From Lachnospiraceae bacterium (lineage in GTDB: Bacteria > Bacillota > Clostridia > Lachnospirales > Lachnospiraceae): a DNA stretch of 64,000 nt. Position 1 is the first letter of the stretch, and each line of letters begins with the position of its first letter. Both the position numbers and the translations under genes were made by a program. The stretch spans positions 17,359-81,358 of the forward strand of contig JAHZFJ010000007.1 in assembly GCA_019421365.1 (NCBI GenBank). The letters are read 5' to 3'. The notes below the pieces were generated by a model that was not told the origin of the DNA, made no database searches, and was given only the letters and a program-made list of their open reading frames with translations. Positions 9,366 to 17,927 of the stretch are shown here, piece by piece.

Positions 9366-9506
9366 TCATTAGTATAAAGAAATCTAAATAAAAGCCTAGA
9401 TCATTAGAATTTTGCTAATTTGTAATTGTAAAGTTATGAATAACTAGAAAAATTTAGGTATATAATTATAGATACTATTGCAAATGATTTAAGGGGGGAT
9501 ATCGTA

Positions 9507-9827
9507 ATGATTACATGGTATCATAAACTGTATATGGATGACCGTATTATCAAGAATATTGATAAAATCAAGACTGCAATTGAAGAAAATAAACCGTCAG
9601 TTGGTATCTACTGTATAGCCCTTGCATCTAATGAAAATAATTTGTTTGATATAATGAATGTAAATGAATTAATGTTTCAACATTATAGGAGAAATAATAT
9701 CTATATCCTAGGACTCGCTAGAGGAAGAGAAAGTGCAAAACGTTTAGTAGTTAGAATGATTGAAGATGTATATCGTGAAACAGGAGATGTTCGCGCAAGA
9801 GAATACTTTGCAGAAAATGGTAGGTGA
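9507..9827 (+). CDS. Unassigned 106-residue protein at the head of the DUF2953-gerW operon
   Basis: A small soluble protein (MITWYHKLYMDDRIIKNI...) with no domain that I recognise. The start has a very strong AAGGGGGG (9491-9498). It ends eight bases before the DUF2953 gene, which overlaps gerW by one base, so the three are one transcript. The C-terminal part (AKRLVVRMIEDVYRETG) is an amphipathic helix. The operon context hints at a link with sporulation or the envelope, but that is inference. Confidence 0.7.
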   Translation: MITWYHKLYMDDRIIKNIDKIKTAIEENKPSVGIYCIALASNENNLFDIMNVNELMFQHYRRNNIYILGLARGRESAKRLVVRMIEDVYRETGDVRAREYFAENGR

Positions 9828-9835
9828 AGAGGTAG

Positions 9836-10954
9836 ATGCTTCATGTGATATTCATTATTTTAAAAATAATCGGTATTGTACTGGGTGTACTTCTTGCCTT
9901 ATTCTTATTATTAGTTGGAATAATACTTTTGGTTCCTGTTCGATATCATGTGTATGCTTCTAAATTTGATACAATACAAGCGAAGGTAAGAGTGAGTTGG
10001 TTGTTTCGAATCGTCTCATTACGCTTTAGGTATCATAGTGAAGAGGAGACATACTCGTATTGCTTGAGGATTTTTGGATATCCTTTTATCGATAGCAATC
10101 GACCAGCGAAAGAGAAGAAAGTAAAAAAAGAAAAAGTTAAAAAAGTTAAATCAGATAAACCAGTCAAACCAGATAAGAAAAAGGCTAAAAAGGATACTAT
10201 AAGCAAAGAGCAAGATGCTGTTAAATTGAAAAATGGCAAATTAGCAGATGAGAATAAAAAACAAAAGGAAACAACATCTAAAGACATCGATGTTCAAATA
10301 AAAAGAAAAGAAGTAACTTCTGAAGATAAAGAAATTGTGTATGAAGATTTACGGAAGGATAGCAAGGACATAATAAAACCACTCCAGAATGAACATACTA
10401 ATATGGATAGAAATATAGAAGTAGTTGATGAAGAAAAAGAAGATAATGAACAAGAAGAGAAGGAATCATTCTTCTATCGGATAAGGAAATCAATTAAAAC
10501 TATATTTCAGCGAATCAAAGACATATTACTAAAAATCCGTGAAGGGTTGCACTCGATACGAAATATTTTTACAAATATAAAAGCTAAGATTCATCTAATC
10601 AAGGAATTTCTAGAAATAGAGGATAATAGAAAAGGTATTGGTCGTGTATATGCTGGTCTGAAGAAAACGTTAAAACATATCCTTCCATATAAGGTTAAAG
10701 GTTTTGTTAGAATTGGATTAGATGATCCATGTAATACTGGTTATCTATTAGGTGTATTATCAATGGTTTATCCTATATATGCAGATAAGATACAGATCAT
10801 ACCAGATTTCCAGGAAGAAGTGTTGGAAGGTCAGGTAGATGCGAAAGGAAGAATACGTGCATTTACTTTACTTATAATAGGAATTAAACTTATTTTAGAC
10901 AATAACTTTAAAACGTTGCTTAAGAATGTGAAAGAATTAAAGGAGGAGTTATAA
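9836..10954 (+). CDS. DUF2953 (YtfI-like) membrane-anchored protein
   Basis: The 372-residue protein has one N-terminal membrane segment (about 4-26), then VPVRYHVYASKFDTIQAKVRVSWLF in the DUF2953 style, a Lys/Glu-rich low-complexity middle (about 85-205), and a conserved C-terminal part (GFVRIGLDDPCNTGYLLGVL, about 284-305). In Bacillus the equivalent ytfI precedes ytfJ, and the same pair is kept here with a one-base stop/start overlap to gerW. The role is unknown; sporulation is implied by the partner. The charged middle is longer than in compact homologues. Confidence 0.8.
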   Translation: MLHVIFIILKIIGIVLGVLLALFLLLVGIILLVPVRYHVYASKFDTIQAKVRVSWLFRIVSLRFRYHSEEETYSYCLRIFGYPFIDSNRPAKEKKVKKEKVKKVKSDKPVKPDKKKAKKDTISKEQDAVKLKNGKLADENKKQKETTSKDIDVQIKRKEVTSEDKEIVYEDLRKDSKDIIKPLQNEHTNMDRNIEVVDEEKEDNEQEEKESFFYRIRKSIKTIFQRIKDILLKIREGLHSIRNIFTNIKAKIHLIKEFLEIEDNRKGIGRVYAGLKKTLKHILPYKVKGFVRIGLDDPCNTGYLLGVLSMVYPIYADKIQIIPDFQEEVLEGQVDAKGRIRAFTLLIIGIKLILDNNFKTLLKNVKELKEEL

Positions 10955-11346
10955 TGACTGACAATAGTTTTGGATCTACAGTGGAAGCATTATTTAAAGG
11001 AATGGATAGCTTTCTTACTACTAAAACTGTAGTAGGGGAAGCTGTAAAAGTAGAAGATGGAACTATCATTTTACCATTAGTTGATGTGAGTTTTGGTGTA
11101 GCTGCTGGTGCTTTTTCACAAGATGATAAGAAGAAAAACAACGGTGGCGGAGGTATGGGCGGAAGAATTACTCCAAGTTCCGTATTGGTTGTCCAAAACG
11201 GTTCCGCAAGACTAGTTAATGTTAAAAACCAAGATGGCGTTACTAAGATTTTAGATATGGTTCCTGACTTTGTAAACAAATTTACAGCAGGTAAAATGAA
11301 CAAGGATACAGAAACTGCTGCTACAAATGCAACAGAAGAAGAATAA
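10954..11346 (+). CDS. gerW: GerW family sporulation protein (YtfJ)
   Basis: The 130-residue protein matches the GerW/YtfJ pattern: VVGEAVKVEDGTIILPLVDV, a glycine-rich turn (NNGGGGMGGRITPSS) and VLVVQNGSARLVNV. YtfJ/GerW is a forespore protein linked to germinant response in Bacillus. The ATG overlaps the stop of the DUF2953 gene and has AAGGAGGAG in front. A 147-codon antisense frame over it is a shadow. Confidence 0.9.
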   Translation: MTDNSFGSTVEALFKGMDSFLTTKTVVGEAVKVEDGTIILPLVDVSFGVAAGAFSQDDKKKNNGGGGMGGRITPSSVLVVQNGSARLVNVKNQDGVTKILDMVPDFVNKFTAGKMNKDTETAATNATEEE

Positions 11347-11377
11347 ACTCGAATTTTATTCAATTAAGAATTAATAC

Positions 11378-11406
11378 TTGCAAAAGCACGATATTTATGG
11401 TAGAAT
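11378..11406 (+). promoter_or_regulatory. sigma-A promoter of rpmB
   Basis: TTGCAA (11378-11383), exactly 17 nt, TAGAAT (11401-11406). The resulting leader would be about 70 nt before the GTG start. Confidence 0.65.
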
Positions 11407-11482
11407 ATTTCTTGTTTGTAGGTCGTGTGACAGGATAATTGAAAAATCAATTGAAGTAAATTACCTTAAGGAGGTGCTCAAC

Positions 11483-11668
11483 GTGGCTAAATGTACTATT
11501 TGCGAAAAAGGTGCTCATTTTGGAAACAGTGTGAGTCATTCACATAGAAGAAGCAACAAAATGTGGAAAACTAACGTGAAATCTGTTAAAGTTAATATTA
11601 ACGGTGCGGCTAAGAAGATGTATGTTTGTACTTCTTGCTTAAAATCTGGTTTAGTAGAACGTGCTTAA
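11483..11668 (+). CDS. rpmB: 50S ribosomal protein L28
   Basis: The 61-residue protein begins at GTG 11483 (MAKCTICEKGAHFGNSVSHS), placed by AAGGAGGTG at 11468-11475; the upstream in-frame extension has no ribosome binding site. CxxC near the N-terminus (C4, C7) and CxxC-type residues near the C-terminus (VCTSC) make this the zinc-binding C+ form of L28. In the ribosome it sits on the large subunit near the E site. It is transcribed alone from a near-consensus promoter and closed by a terminator. Confidence 0.93.
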   Translation: MAKCTICEKGAHFGNSVSHSHRRSNKMWKTNVKSVKVNINGAAKKMYVCTSCLKSGLVERA

Positions 11669-11693
11669 TTTTTCATTATAAGTAATAAGAAGG

Positions 11694-11735
11694 CTGTCTT
11701 AAGTGCTATGAAAATAGACTAAGACAGTTCTTTTT
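11694..11735 (+). terminator. Terminator of rpmB
   Basis: CTGTCTTA (11694-11701) pairs with TAAGACAG (11720-11727), followed by TTCTTTTT. Confidence 0.8.
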
Positions 11736-11757
11736 ATATAACGATAAAAATACTCGA

Positions 11758-11895
11758 TTAATTGCAAAAGAGATTATAGCCAAGGATTAGGCATAAGACT
11801 ATAATAGCGATAGCAAGGAGCCCGTTGGTTATGAAGAGCATAAGTGTCATACCGATGGCAATCCAGAATAGAATAAAACCTAACATACGTTTCAT
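11758..11895 (-). CDS. Small membrane protein, 45 residues
   Basis: On the minus strand the ORF reads MKRMLGFILFWIAIGMTLML, then FITNGLLAIAIIVLCLILGY and NLFCN. It has two hydrophobic segments (about 4-22 and 25-42) separated by a TNG turn, a basic start and an FC near the end. The same layout (two helices, Asn-Gly turn, GYNLFC end) is one I associate with small conserved hypothetical proteins of Lachnospiraceae. The ribosome binding site is weak (AAAGTGAGTGATC). The gene lies alone, convergent with rpmB. Confidence 0.65.
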   Translation of the reverse strand: MKRMLGFILFWIAIGMTLMLFITNGLLAIAIIVLCLILGYNLFCN

Positions 11896-12055
11896 AATTG
11901 ATCACTCACTTTAGGGAATATAACCCCACATTTATTTAGTAATATATATTCTAACATATGTATATTATGTGTACAATGTGACTGTTGAGGGTCAATTTGT
12001 TGACTTTAAATGGCTGTAATTAAGTGTAAAAGAATTATATTGAATATGTAGAATA

Positions 12056-12098
12056 TCGTAATTTACAAAGTAAGCTATACTTACTTTACAAATTACGA
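12056..12098. promoter_or_regulatory. 43-bp imperfect palindrome upstream of the Asp23/fakA operon
   Basis: TCGTAATTTACAAAGTAAG (12056-12074) faces CTTACTTTACAAATTACGA (12080-12098) around a CTATA centre; the 19-bp arms differ at two positions only. It ends about 20 bases before a TTGACA, so it could be an operator. The half-site TTACTTTACA recurs at 28535-28544. Confidence 0.55.
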
Positions 12099-12118
12099 AA
12101 CGGATTACGAATATTCGT

Positions 12119-12145
12119 TTGACAATTACAAAAAGTGGATATAAT
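12119..12145 (+). promoter_or_regulatory. Possible promoter of the Asp23/fakA operon
   Basis: TTGACA (12119-12124) and TATAAT (12140-12145) are both consensus, but the 15-nt spacer is short. A second -10-like TATAAT lies near 12200. The leader to the first gene would be about 100-160 nt. Confidence 0.45.
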
Positions 12146-12312
12146 TTATATAGAGATGTAATTTTTCATTTAACTGTTTCCTTTTTTATAAAAAAAGGGT
12201 ATAATAATCGAGTAAGAAGATATGGATTTAAAAATGAACGTGCAATCGTGCCAGCGTTGTACTAGGTAACATAATCGTTTTATCCATAGAATTAGGAATT
12301 GGAGGGTTAACT

Positions 12313-12669
12313 ATGAAAGGACATATGAATACTCAGATGGGTGAGATCATGATTGATAACGAAGTAATCGCTAAGTATGCTGGATCAGCTGCTGTCGAAT
12401 GCTTTGGTATCGTTGGTATGGCTTCTGTGAATGTCAAAGAAGGTTTTGTTCGCTTACTTAAAAAAGACAGCCTTAGTCATGGAGTTAATGTCGTTATAGA
12501 AGACAATAATCTGACAATAGGTATGCATATTATTGTAGCATATGGTGTAAGTATTTCAGCTGTTACAGATAATTTAATCAGTAACGTTATATATAAAGTA
12601 GAAGAATTTACAGGCATGAAAGTTGAGAAGATTAATGTATTTGTCGAAGGCGTACGTGTACTCGACTAG
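12313..12669 (+). CDS. Asp23/Gls24 family envelope-stress protein (YloU-like)
   Basis: The 118-residue protein has the Asp23 fold markers: MGEIMIDNEVIAKYAGSAA, CFGIVGMAS, and the end KVEEFTGMKVEKINVFVEGV. Members are small cytoplasmic or membrane-associated proteins tied to envelope homeostasis. As in Bacillus (yloU-yloV) it sits directly upstream of the DAK-type fatty acid kinase gene, 44 bases away. GGAGGG precedes the ATG. The specific function is unproven. Confidence 0.9.
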   Translation: MKGHMNTQMGEIMIDNEVIAKYAGSAAVECFGIVGMASVNVKEGFVRLLKKDSLSHGVNVVIEDNNLTIGMHIIVAYGVSISAVTDNLISNVIYKVEEFTGMKVEKINVFVEGVRVLD

Positions 12670-12713
12670 ATAGACTTTTATGGTTTATTGTTAATTTAAG
12701 GAGGAACAAACAA

Positions 12714-14375
12714 GTGGTAATAAATACATTAGATGCGGTTACACTTCAGAAATTATTTCTCGCAGGAGCAAAACGCATTGAAGCAAAAAAAGAATATATT
12801 AATGAATTGAACGTATTTCCCGTTCCAGACGGAGATACTGGTACGAATATGTCGTTGACAATAATGGCAGCTGCTAGAGAAGTTAGTGCGATTGAGAATC
12901 CTACAATTGCAGTATTAGCAAAAGCAATTTCCAGTGGTTCTTTACGTGGAGCAAGAGGTAATTCAGGAGTTATTCTTTCACAGTTATTCCGTGGATTTAC
13001 AAAGGAAATTCAAGAACATGAAACCATTACTGTAGAAATTATGGCGGCAGCCTTTGAAAGAGCGGTTGAAACTGCTTATAAAGCTGTTATGAAACCTAAA
13101 GAAGGTACAATCTTAACAGTAGCGCGTGGCGGAGCAGAAAAAGCGGCTGAATTAGTAGACAAAACAGATGACTTAGTTTATTTTGCTGATGAAGTAATTA
13201 AACATATGGATGAAGTTTTAGCTAGTACTCCAGATATGCTTCCTGTATTAAAAGAAGCTGGAGTAGTGGATTCAGGCGGTCAAGGTTTATTAGAAGTCTT
13301 AAAAGGTGCTTATGATGCTATGCTTGGAAAAGAAGTGGATATCACAATTGAAGTTTCTAAACCAGTTGCTAAGAGCACAGGTTCTACTTCTTCGGAGCCA
13401 GTTGATATTAAATTCGGCTATTGTACAGAATTTATCGTAATGTTAGAAAAAGAATATACTTTAAATACAGAAAAAGAATTCAAAGGATATTTGGAATCAA
13501 TAGGGGATTCAATCGTAGTAGTTTCAGATGACGATATCGTTAAGGTACACGTACATACGAACGACCCTGGACTTGCAATTCAGAGAGCGTTAACGTATGG
13601 TTCCTTAACTAGTATGAAGATTGATAACATGCGTGAAGAACATCATGAGAAGTTAATCAAAGAAGCTGAAAAAATGCAAGCAGCAGAGGCTGAGAAGAAG
13701 AAAGATGAGCCAATGAAAGAAGTTGGGTTTATCTCTGTTTCAATCGGTGAAGGTGTTAATGAAATCTTTAAGGGATTAGGTGTTGATTACTTAATAGAAG
13801 GTGGTCAAACAATGAATCCTAGTACAGAAGATATGTTAAATGCAATTGAACAAGTAAATGCTAAGACTATCTTTATCCTACCAAATAACAAGAATATCAT
13901 TCTTGCAGCTGAACAAGCTAAACAATTAACAGAGGATAAAGAAATCATTGTAATACCAACTAAGACAATTCCACAAGGAATTACAGCTGTAATTAACTTT
14001 GTATATGATAAATCACCTGAAGAAAACACAGAACGTATGATAGAAGAGATGTCAAGAGTAAAATCAGGTCAAGTAACATATGCAGTACGTGATACTACAA
14101 TTGACGGAAAAGAGATTCACCAAGGTAATATCATGGGAATCGGCGATTCTGCAATTCTAACAGTAGGTAATGCAATCCATAGTACAACAATTGAATTAGT
14201 GAAGTGTTTAGTAGATGAAGACTCAGAATTAATTAGTTTATACTATGGTGAAGAAGTGAAAGAAGAAGATGCAAATAAAGTAGCAGAAGAAATCATGTCA
14301 CTATATCCAGATGTGGACGTAGAGGTACACAGCGGCGGACAACCGATATACTATTACGTATTGTCTGTAGAGTGA
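12714..14375 (+). CDS. fakA: Fatty acid kinase subunit FakA-like (DAK2/YloV)
   Basis: The 553-residue protein starts at GTG with AAGGAGG 8 nt upstream. The N-terminal DAK2 domain (about 1-200) has FPVPDGDTGTNMSL and SLRGARGNSGVILSQLF, the nucleotide/Mg2+ site. The middle domain (about 230-330) and a C-terminal DegV-fold half (about 335-553, EVGFISVSIGEG, ILPNNKNI) complete the YloV architecture. FakA phosphorylates acyl chains held by FakB (DegV) proteins; a DegV gene lies at 34221 in this window. A charged linker (about 317-335, KKKDEPMKE) joins the halves. Confidence 0.9.
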   Translation: MVINTLDAVTLQKLFLAGAKRIEAKKEYINELNVFPVPDGDTGTNMSLTIMAAAREVSAIENPTIAVLAKAISSGSLRGARGNSGVILSQLFRGFTKEIQEHETITVEIMAAAFERAVETAYKAVMKPKEGTILTVARGGAEKAAELVDKTDDLVYFADEVIKHMDEVLASTPDMLPVLKEAGVVDSGGQGLLEVLKGAYDAMLGKEVDITIEVSKPVAKSTGSTSSEPVDIKFGYCTEFIVMLEKEYTLNTEKEFKGYLESIGDSIVVVSDDDIVKVHVHTNDPGLAIQRALTYGSLTSMKIDNMREEHHEKLIKEAEKMQAAEAEKKKDEPMKEVGFISVSIGEGVNEIFKGLGVDYLIEGGQTMNPSTEDMLNAIEQVNAKTIFILPNNKNIILAAEQAKQLTEDKEIIVIPTKTIPQGITAVINFVYDKSPEENTERMIEEMSRVKSGQVTYAVRDTTIDGKEIHQGNIMGIGDSAILTVGNAIHSTTIELVKCLVDEDSELISLYYGEEVKEEDANKVAEEIMSLYPDVDVEVHSGGQPIYYYVLSVE

Positions 14376-14397
14376 TCGTGAAGGCTACGAGCAGTGC

Positions 14398-14467
14398 GGA
14401 AATAGAAATAGAGACACCCGGAAGAACAAGCTTGCTTGTGCTTCCGGGTGTCTCTATTTCTATTTCC
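14398..14467. repeat. Perfect 27-bp inverted repeat with GC-rich multi-hairpin tail
   Basis: Arms 14398-14424 and 14441-14467 are perfectly complementary over 27 bp (GGAAATAGAAATAGAGACAC at the outer left). The 16-nt centre adds six more pairs (ACAAGC/GCTTGT) around a TT loop. Downstream come GGGCgacaGCCC (14471-14482) and TTGAG/CTCAA (14492-14506). The block 14398-14525 is visibly richer in G and C than its flanks. It lacks a T-run, so it is not a plain terminator; a REP-like or MITE-like element, or a stable RNA end, are possible. Confidence 0.8.
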
Positions 14468-14666
14468 ATAGGGCGACAGCCCGCGTGCGGATTGAGCTTG
14501 TCTCAAGCCGCTCAGACAGCGAAAAAGTAAAATCATGCAAACAGACAGTCCACTCACCTATGTTTCGAATATACGTTCTTGTATAATCGTACTATCTATG
14601 TTAAAATCATACCTATAAAGGACTATGTCCTTATTAGGTACTAACCTTGTAGATAGGGGGATCACT

Positions 14667-16703
14667 ATGCAATTAACAGATTCCATAAGTGTAGTAAAAG
14701 GAATTGGTGAAAAGACGGAAAAAGGTCTTAACAAATTAGGGATATATACGGTTCAGGATATGATAGAACATTATCCAAGGGCCTATGACATATATGGTAG
14801 ACTTATGAACATAAATGAAATTGAAGAAGGCGAAATGGCATTATTCGTTGGCTATATGTATATGAATATCGAGACGAAGAAAGTTCGCCATCTGACAATA
14901 GCTTCTTGTCGTGTGAAAGATGCAACAGGAAGTATAGGTTTAACTTGGTTTAATATGCCGTATATTAAGAACACATTGAAATCGGGAAGTTATTATATCT
15001 TCAGAGGCAAAGCATCAAGAAAAAATGGTATGCTAGTAATAGAACAACCTAAGATTCTTACGAAAGAGGAGTATTATAATAAGAAAGATGTATTACAGCC
15101 AATCTATCCATTAACCAATGGAGTGACCAATAATTTACTTAGTAAAACTGTAAAGGCGATATTAGATGAGATTGATCTAACCGGAGATTTTCTACCTAGT
15201 AACATTCGCAAGGAGAATGATTTAGTAGACTATCGATTTGCGGTAAAGCAGATCCACTTTCCTAAGGATAAGGAAGATATGTTACGAGCACGTAAGAGGA
15301 TAGTATTTAATGAATTTTTCTTGTTTACATTAGCATTAACCTACATGAAAGAAGAGAAGAGTAAGAAGATACGAAAAAACCCCTATGACCGTGGCAATAT
15401 AAGCGATGCATTAATAGAAAGTTTACCATATCAATTGACCAATGCACAGAAGAGAGCATGGAATGAGATTATGAAAGACATGTGCGATGGTGTGATAATG
15501 AATCGTCTTGTGCAAGGCGATGTAGGTTCTGGTAAAACCGTGTTGGCGGCTTTAGCACTTGCAATGAATGCGGAGAATGGATACCAAGGAACATTAATGG
15601 TACCGACAGAAGTATTAGCGAAGCAACATTTTGAATCATTGAGCAAACTATATGAACCATTCAATATTGAGTGTCTTTTATTAACCGGTTCTATGACGGC
15701 TAAGGAAAAACGTTTAGCGTATGAGAAGATTAAGAACAAAGAAGCTATGGTAGTAATAGGAACGCATGCTTTAATACAAGAAAAGGTAGAATATGCAGAT
15801 CTAGGCTTAGTTATAACCGATGAACAACACCGATTTGGAGTAAAACAACGTGAGATATTATCAACGAAGAGTGAGAATCCTCATGTATTAGTAATGAGTG
15901 CTACTCCAATACCGAGAACACTTGCAATTATTTTATATGGAGACTTGGATATATCAGTAGTCGATGAATTACCAGCAAATCGTCTTCCAATCAAGAATTG
16001 TGTGGTTAATACTGATTATCATAATACTGCGTATCGATTCATAGAAAATCAAGTTCAAGAGGGAAGACAAGCTTATATTATATGTCCAATGGTGGAAGAG
16101 AGTGAAACCATGGAAGCTGAGAATGTCATAGAATATACGCAGAAAGTTCGAGAAGCTCTACCACCATTTATCCGTACAGAATATTTACATGGTAAGATGA
16201 AGCCGAAAGAAAAGAATGAAATTATGGAACAGTTTGCGAGAAATGAGATTCAAGTACTAGTATCAACAACGGTTATTGAAGTTGGAGTTAATGTACCCAA
16301 TGCGACAGTTATGATGATAGAGAACGCAGAACGTTTTGGTTTAGCTCAATTACATCAGCTAAGGGGCCGTGTTGGTCGTGGAGATCATCAATCATATTGT
16401 ATATTGGTTAGTGGTTCTAGAAGTAAGGAAACGAAGAAAAGATTAGAGATCTTGAATACTTCTAATGATGGATTTTATATAGCAGGTGAAGATCTAAAGC
16501 TTAGAGGGCCAGGTGATCTATTCGGTATTCGTCAAAGTGGTGAGATGGAATTCAAGCTAGGAGATATTTATAATGATGCTAAGGTACTAAAAGCCGCTAA
16601 TGAAACTGCTAAGAATATGTCCATTATAGAGATTCAGAAGCTTTGCGATAAGAATGAACGTCTAAAACATCAGTTAGAAGGATATATTGGAACTACATTA
16701 TAA
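14667..16703 (+). CDS. recG: ATP-dependent DNA helicase RecG
   Basis: The 678-residue helicase has the usual RecG length. It has an N-terminal wedge/OB domain (about 1-230), then helicase motifs: Walker A GDVGSGKT near 284, DEQHRFG near 385, SATPIPRTL, and RGRVGRGDHQSYCILV. RecG remodels stalled forks and branch-migrates Holliday junctions. The ATG at 14667 follows ATAGGGGGA (14653-14661); an ATG 42 bases upstream in the same frame lacks a ribosome binding site. It continues the yloU-yloV-recG order of Firmicutes but is separated by the hairpin block. Confidence 0.95.
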   Translation: MQLTDSISVVKGIGEKTEKGLNKLGIYTVQDMIEHYPRAYDIYGRLMNINEIEEGEMALFVGYMYMNIETKKVRHLTIASCRVKDATGSIGLTWFNMPYIKNTLKSGSYYIFRGKASRKNGMLVIEQPKILTKEEYYNKKDVLQPIYPLTNGVTNNLLSKTVKAILDEIDLTGDFLPSNIRKENDLVDYRFAVKQIHFPKDKEDMLRARKRIVFNEFFLFTLALTYMKEEKSKKIRKNPYDRGNISDALIESLPYQLTNAQKRAWNEIMKDMCDGVIMNRLVQGDVGSGKTVLAALALAMNAENGYQGTLMVPTEVLAKQHFESLSKLYEPFNIECLLLTGSMTAKEKRLAYEKIKNKEAMVVIGTHALIQEKVEYADLGLVITDEQHRFGVKQREILSTKSENPHVLVMSATPIPRTLAIILYGDLDISVVDELPANRLPIKNCVVNTDYHNTAYRFIENQVQEGRQAYIICPMVEESETMEAENVIEYTQKVREALPPFIRTEYLHGKMKPKEKNEIMEQFARNEIQVLVSTTVIEVGVNVPNATVMMIENAERFGLAQLHQLRGRVGRGDHQSYCILVSGSRSKETKKRLEILNTSNDGFYIAGEDLKLRGPGDLFGIRQSGEMEFKLGDIYNDAKVLKAANETAKNMSIIEIQKLCDKNERLKHQLEGYIGTTL

Positions 16704-16721
16704 TAAATGAATATTAAGTAG

Positions 16722-16769
16722 AAACGAAACATATTTGAGTTAATATCAAGTATGTTTCGTTTTATTTTT
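16722..16769 (+). terminator. Terminator of recG
   Basis: AAACGAAACATA (16722-16733) pairs with TATGTTTCGTTT (16751-16762), followed by TATTTTT. Confidence 0.85.
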
Positions 16770-16801
16770 GCCATTAAGTTGCGCTATGCCAAAAAGTTGG
16801 T

Positions 16802-17697
16802 GTGTTCAATACGGATGCCTCTGGAAATACAGTATATAATGATACCAAACTAAATGGCAAGATATATCTTCATGTAGGAGATAAGATGCTAGGGGGCTAT
16901 GCTCTAGTGGGATTAATTAAAGATGAAAACGAGTATCGTTATAGTGGTAATGATATTATAGCAATCAAAAAAACTGAATTGGTGGAATATGTTAGTGCAG
17001 GTTATCCTATTGTTATGGCAAATGATTTATACACGCTCATTAATAGCAAGATAGATGCATATAGTAATATCTATCATTTTATTAAGGAGAATAAAACAGG
17101 GAATAAGAATATATTGAATATGGAATCCTTTAATAGTTCACAATTCAAGGCGAAGGCTAGTAGCCAACTTATAAAGTATCTTTCAATTGAAAAACCAAAA
17201 CTAGAGTTTACTCTTATGCCTACAATGTATGATGACAAATTTACAAATACACTTTCAACAGAAAGAAAGCTTAGCTATAAATTCAAAATAGGAGATTTAA
17301 AAGCGGGCGAGAATAATAAAATTACATATACGGTTAAGTTATATATTGATGGGAATGCTGATGGGTTTCCAAAGAAGAGGATATGGTAAAGAATTCATTC
17401 ACTGTAAGAGATGATAGTATTGTATCTGGAACTTCAAAGATTCAACTCTTTGAGGAGAGCGGAGAGGTTAAAACCCTGACTGTATACGATGAGAAAAATC
17501 AGATAGTTGCGGATAACAAAGTCAATACTTTCTTCAAAAACACAGATGGTGATCTTTATGAATACTACAGCTTATATCCAAGGGCAAAATTATATGGTAA
17601 AGAATCCGTGAATCTAAAAATCACCGCGGATAATTCAAAAATCAAATCAAGTAAAACGGTTACGCTTATAAGAAGGAATTTATTTAATTTGAATTAA
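16802..17697 (+). pseudogene. Remnant of a large secreted protein (DUF5057-like)
   Basis: Two adjoining frames (16802-17389 and 17383-17697) read as one broken gene. The first ends YTVKLYIDGNADGFPKKRIW and the second begins EEDMVKNSFTVRDDS when read through, so a frameshift lies near 17360-17375. There is no ribosome binding site, no signal peptide and only a GTG start; the open frame enters from a stop near 16776. Phrases such as VSAGYPIVMANDLYTLI and KLYIDGNADG recall the very large DUF5057 secreted proteins of Lachnospiraceae, of which this would be a middle fragment. The family match is moderate; the broken state is clear. Confidence 0.6.
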
Positions 17698-17766
17698 AAT
17701 TGTGTACATATAGCTTTTTTTGTTATATGCATATAAATTATAAAAATGACCTTTCTACAGTAATAA

Positions 17767-17808
17767 AGTATGAGGCAGTTAGAAGTTTTATTTCTACTGC
17801 CTCATACT
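17767..17808. terminator. Hairpin after the pseudogene
   Basis: AGTATGAGGCAG (17767-17778) pairs perfectly with CTGCCTCATACT (17797-17808), with an inner TAGAA/TTCTA stem. No long T-run on either side. Confidence 0.55.
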
Positions 17809-17927
17809 ATTATGTTGAGCACATATCGGACTAAAAGAGTATTGTTACTTCCATTAAGATGTAGTAGAATATTAGTAGTTATTAAATGATGTGATTTGTG
17901 TGTAAAAGGTCTTAATTAAAGTGAATG

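Noticed and set aside
10920..11363. 147-codon minus-strand frame over gerW
   Set aside because: The plus strand encodes a clear GerW protein with a translationally coupled start; the antisense frame is a by-product of codon use.
14354..14557. 67-codon minus-strand frame
   Set aside because: It runs through the perfect inverted repeat and its GC-rich tail, with no start signal; the repeat explains the open frame.
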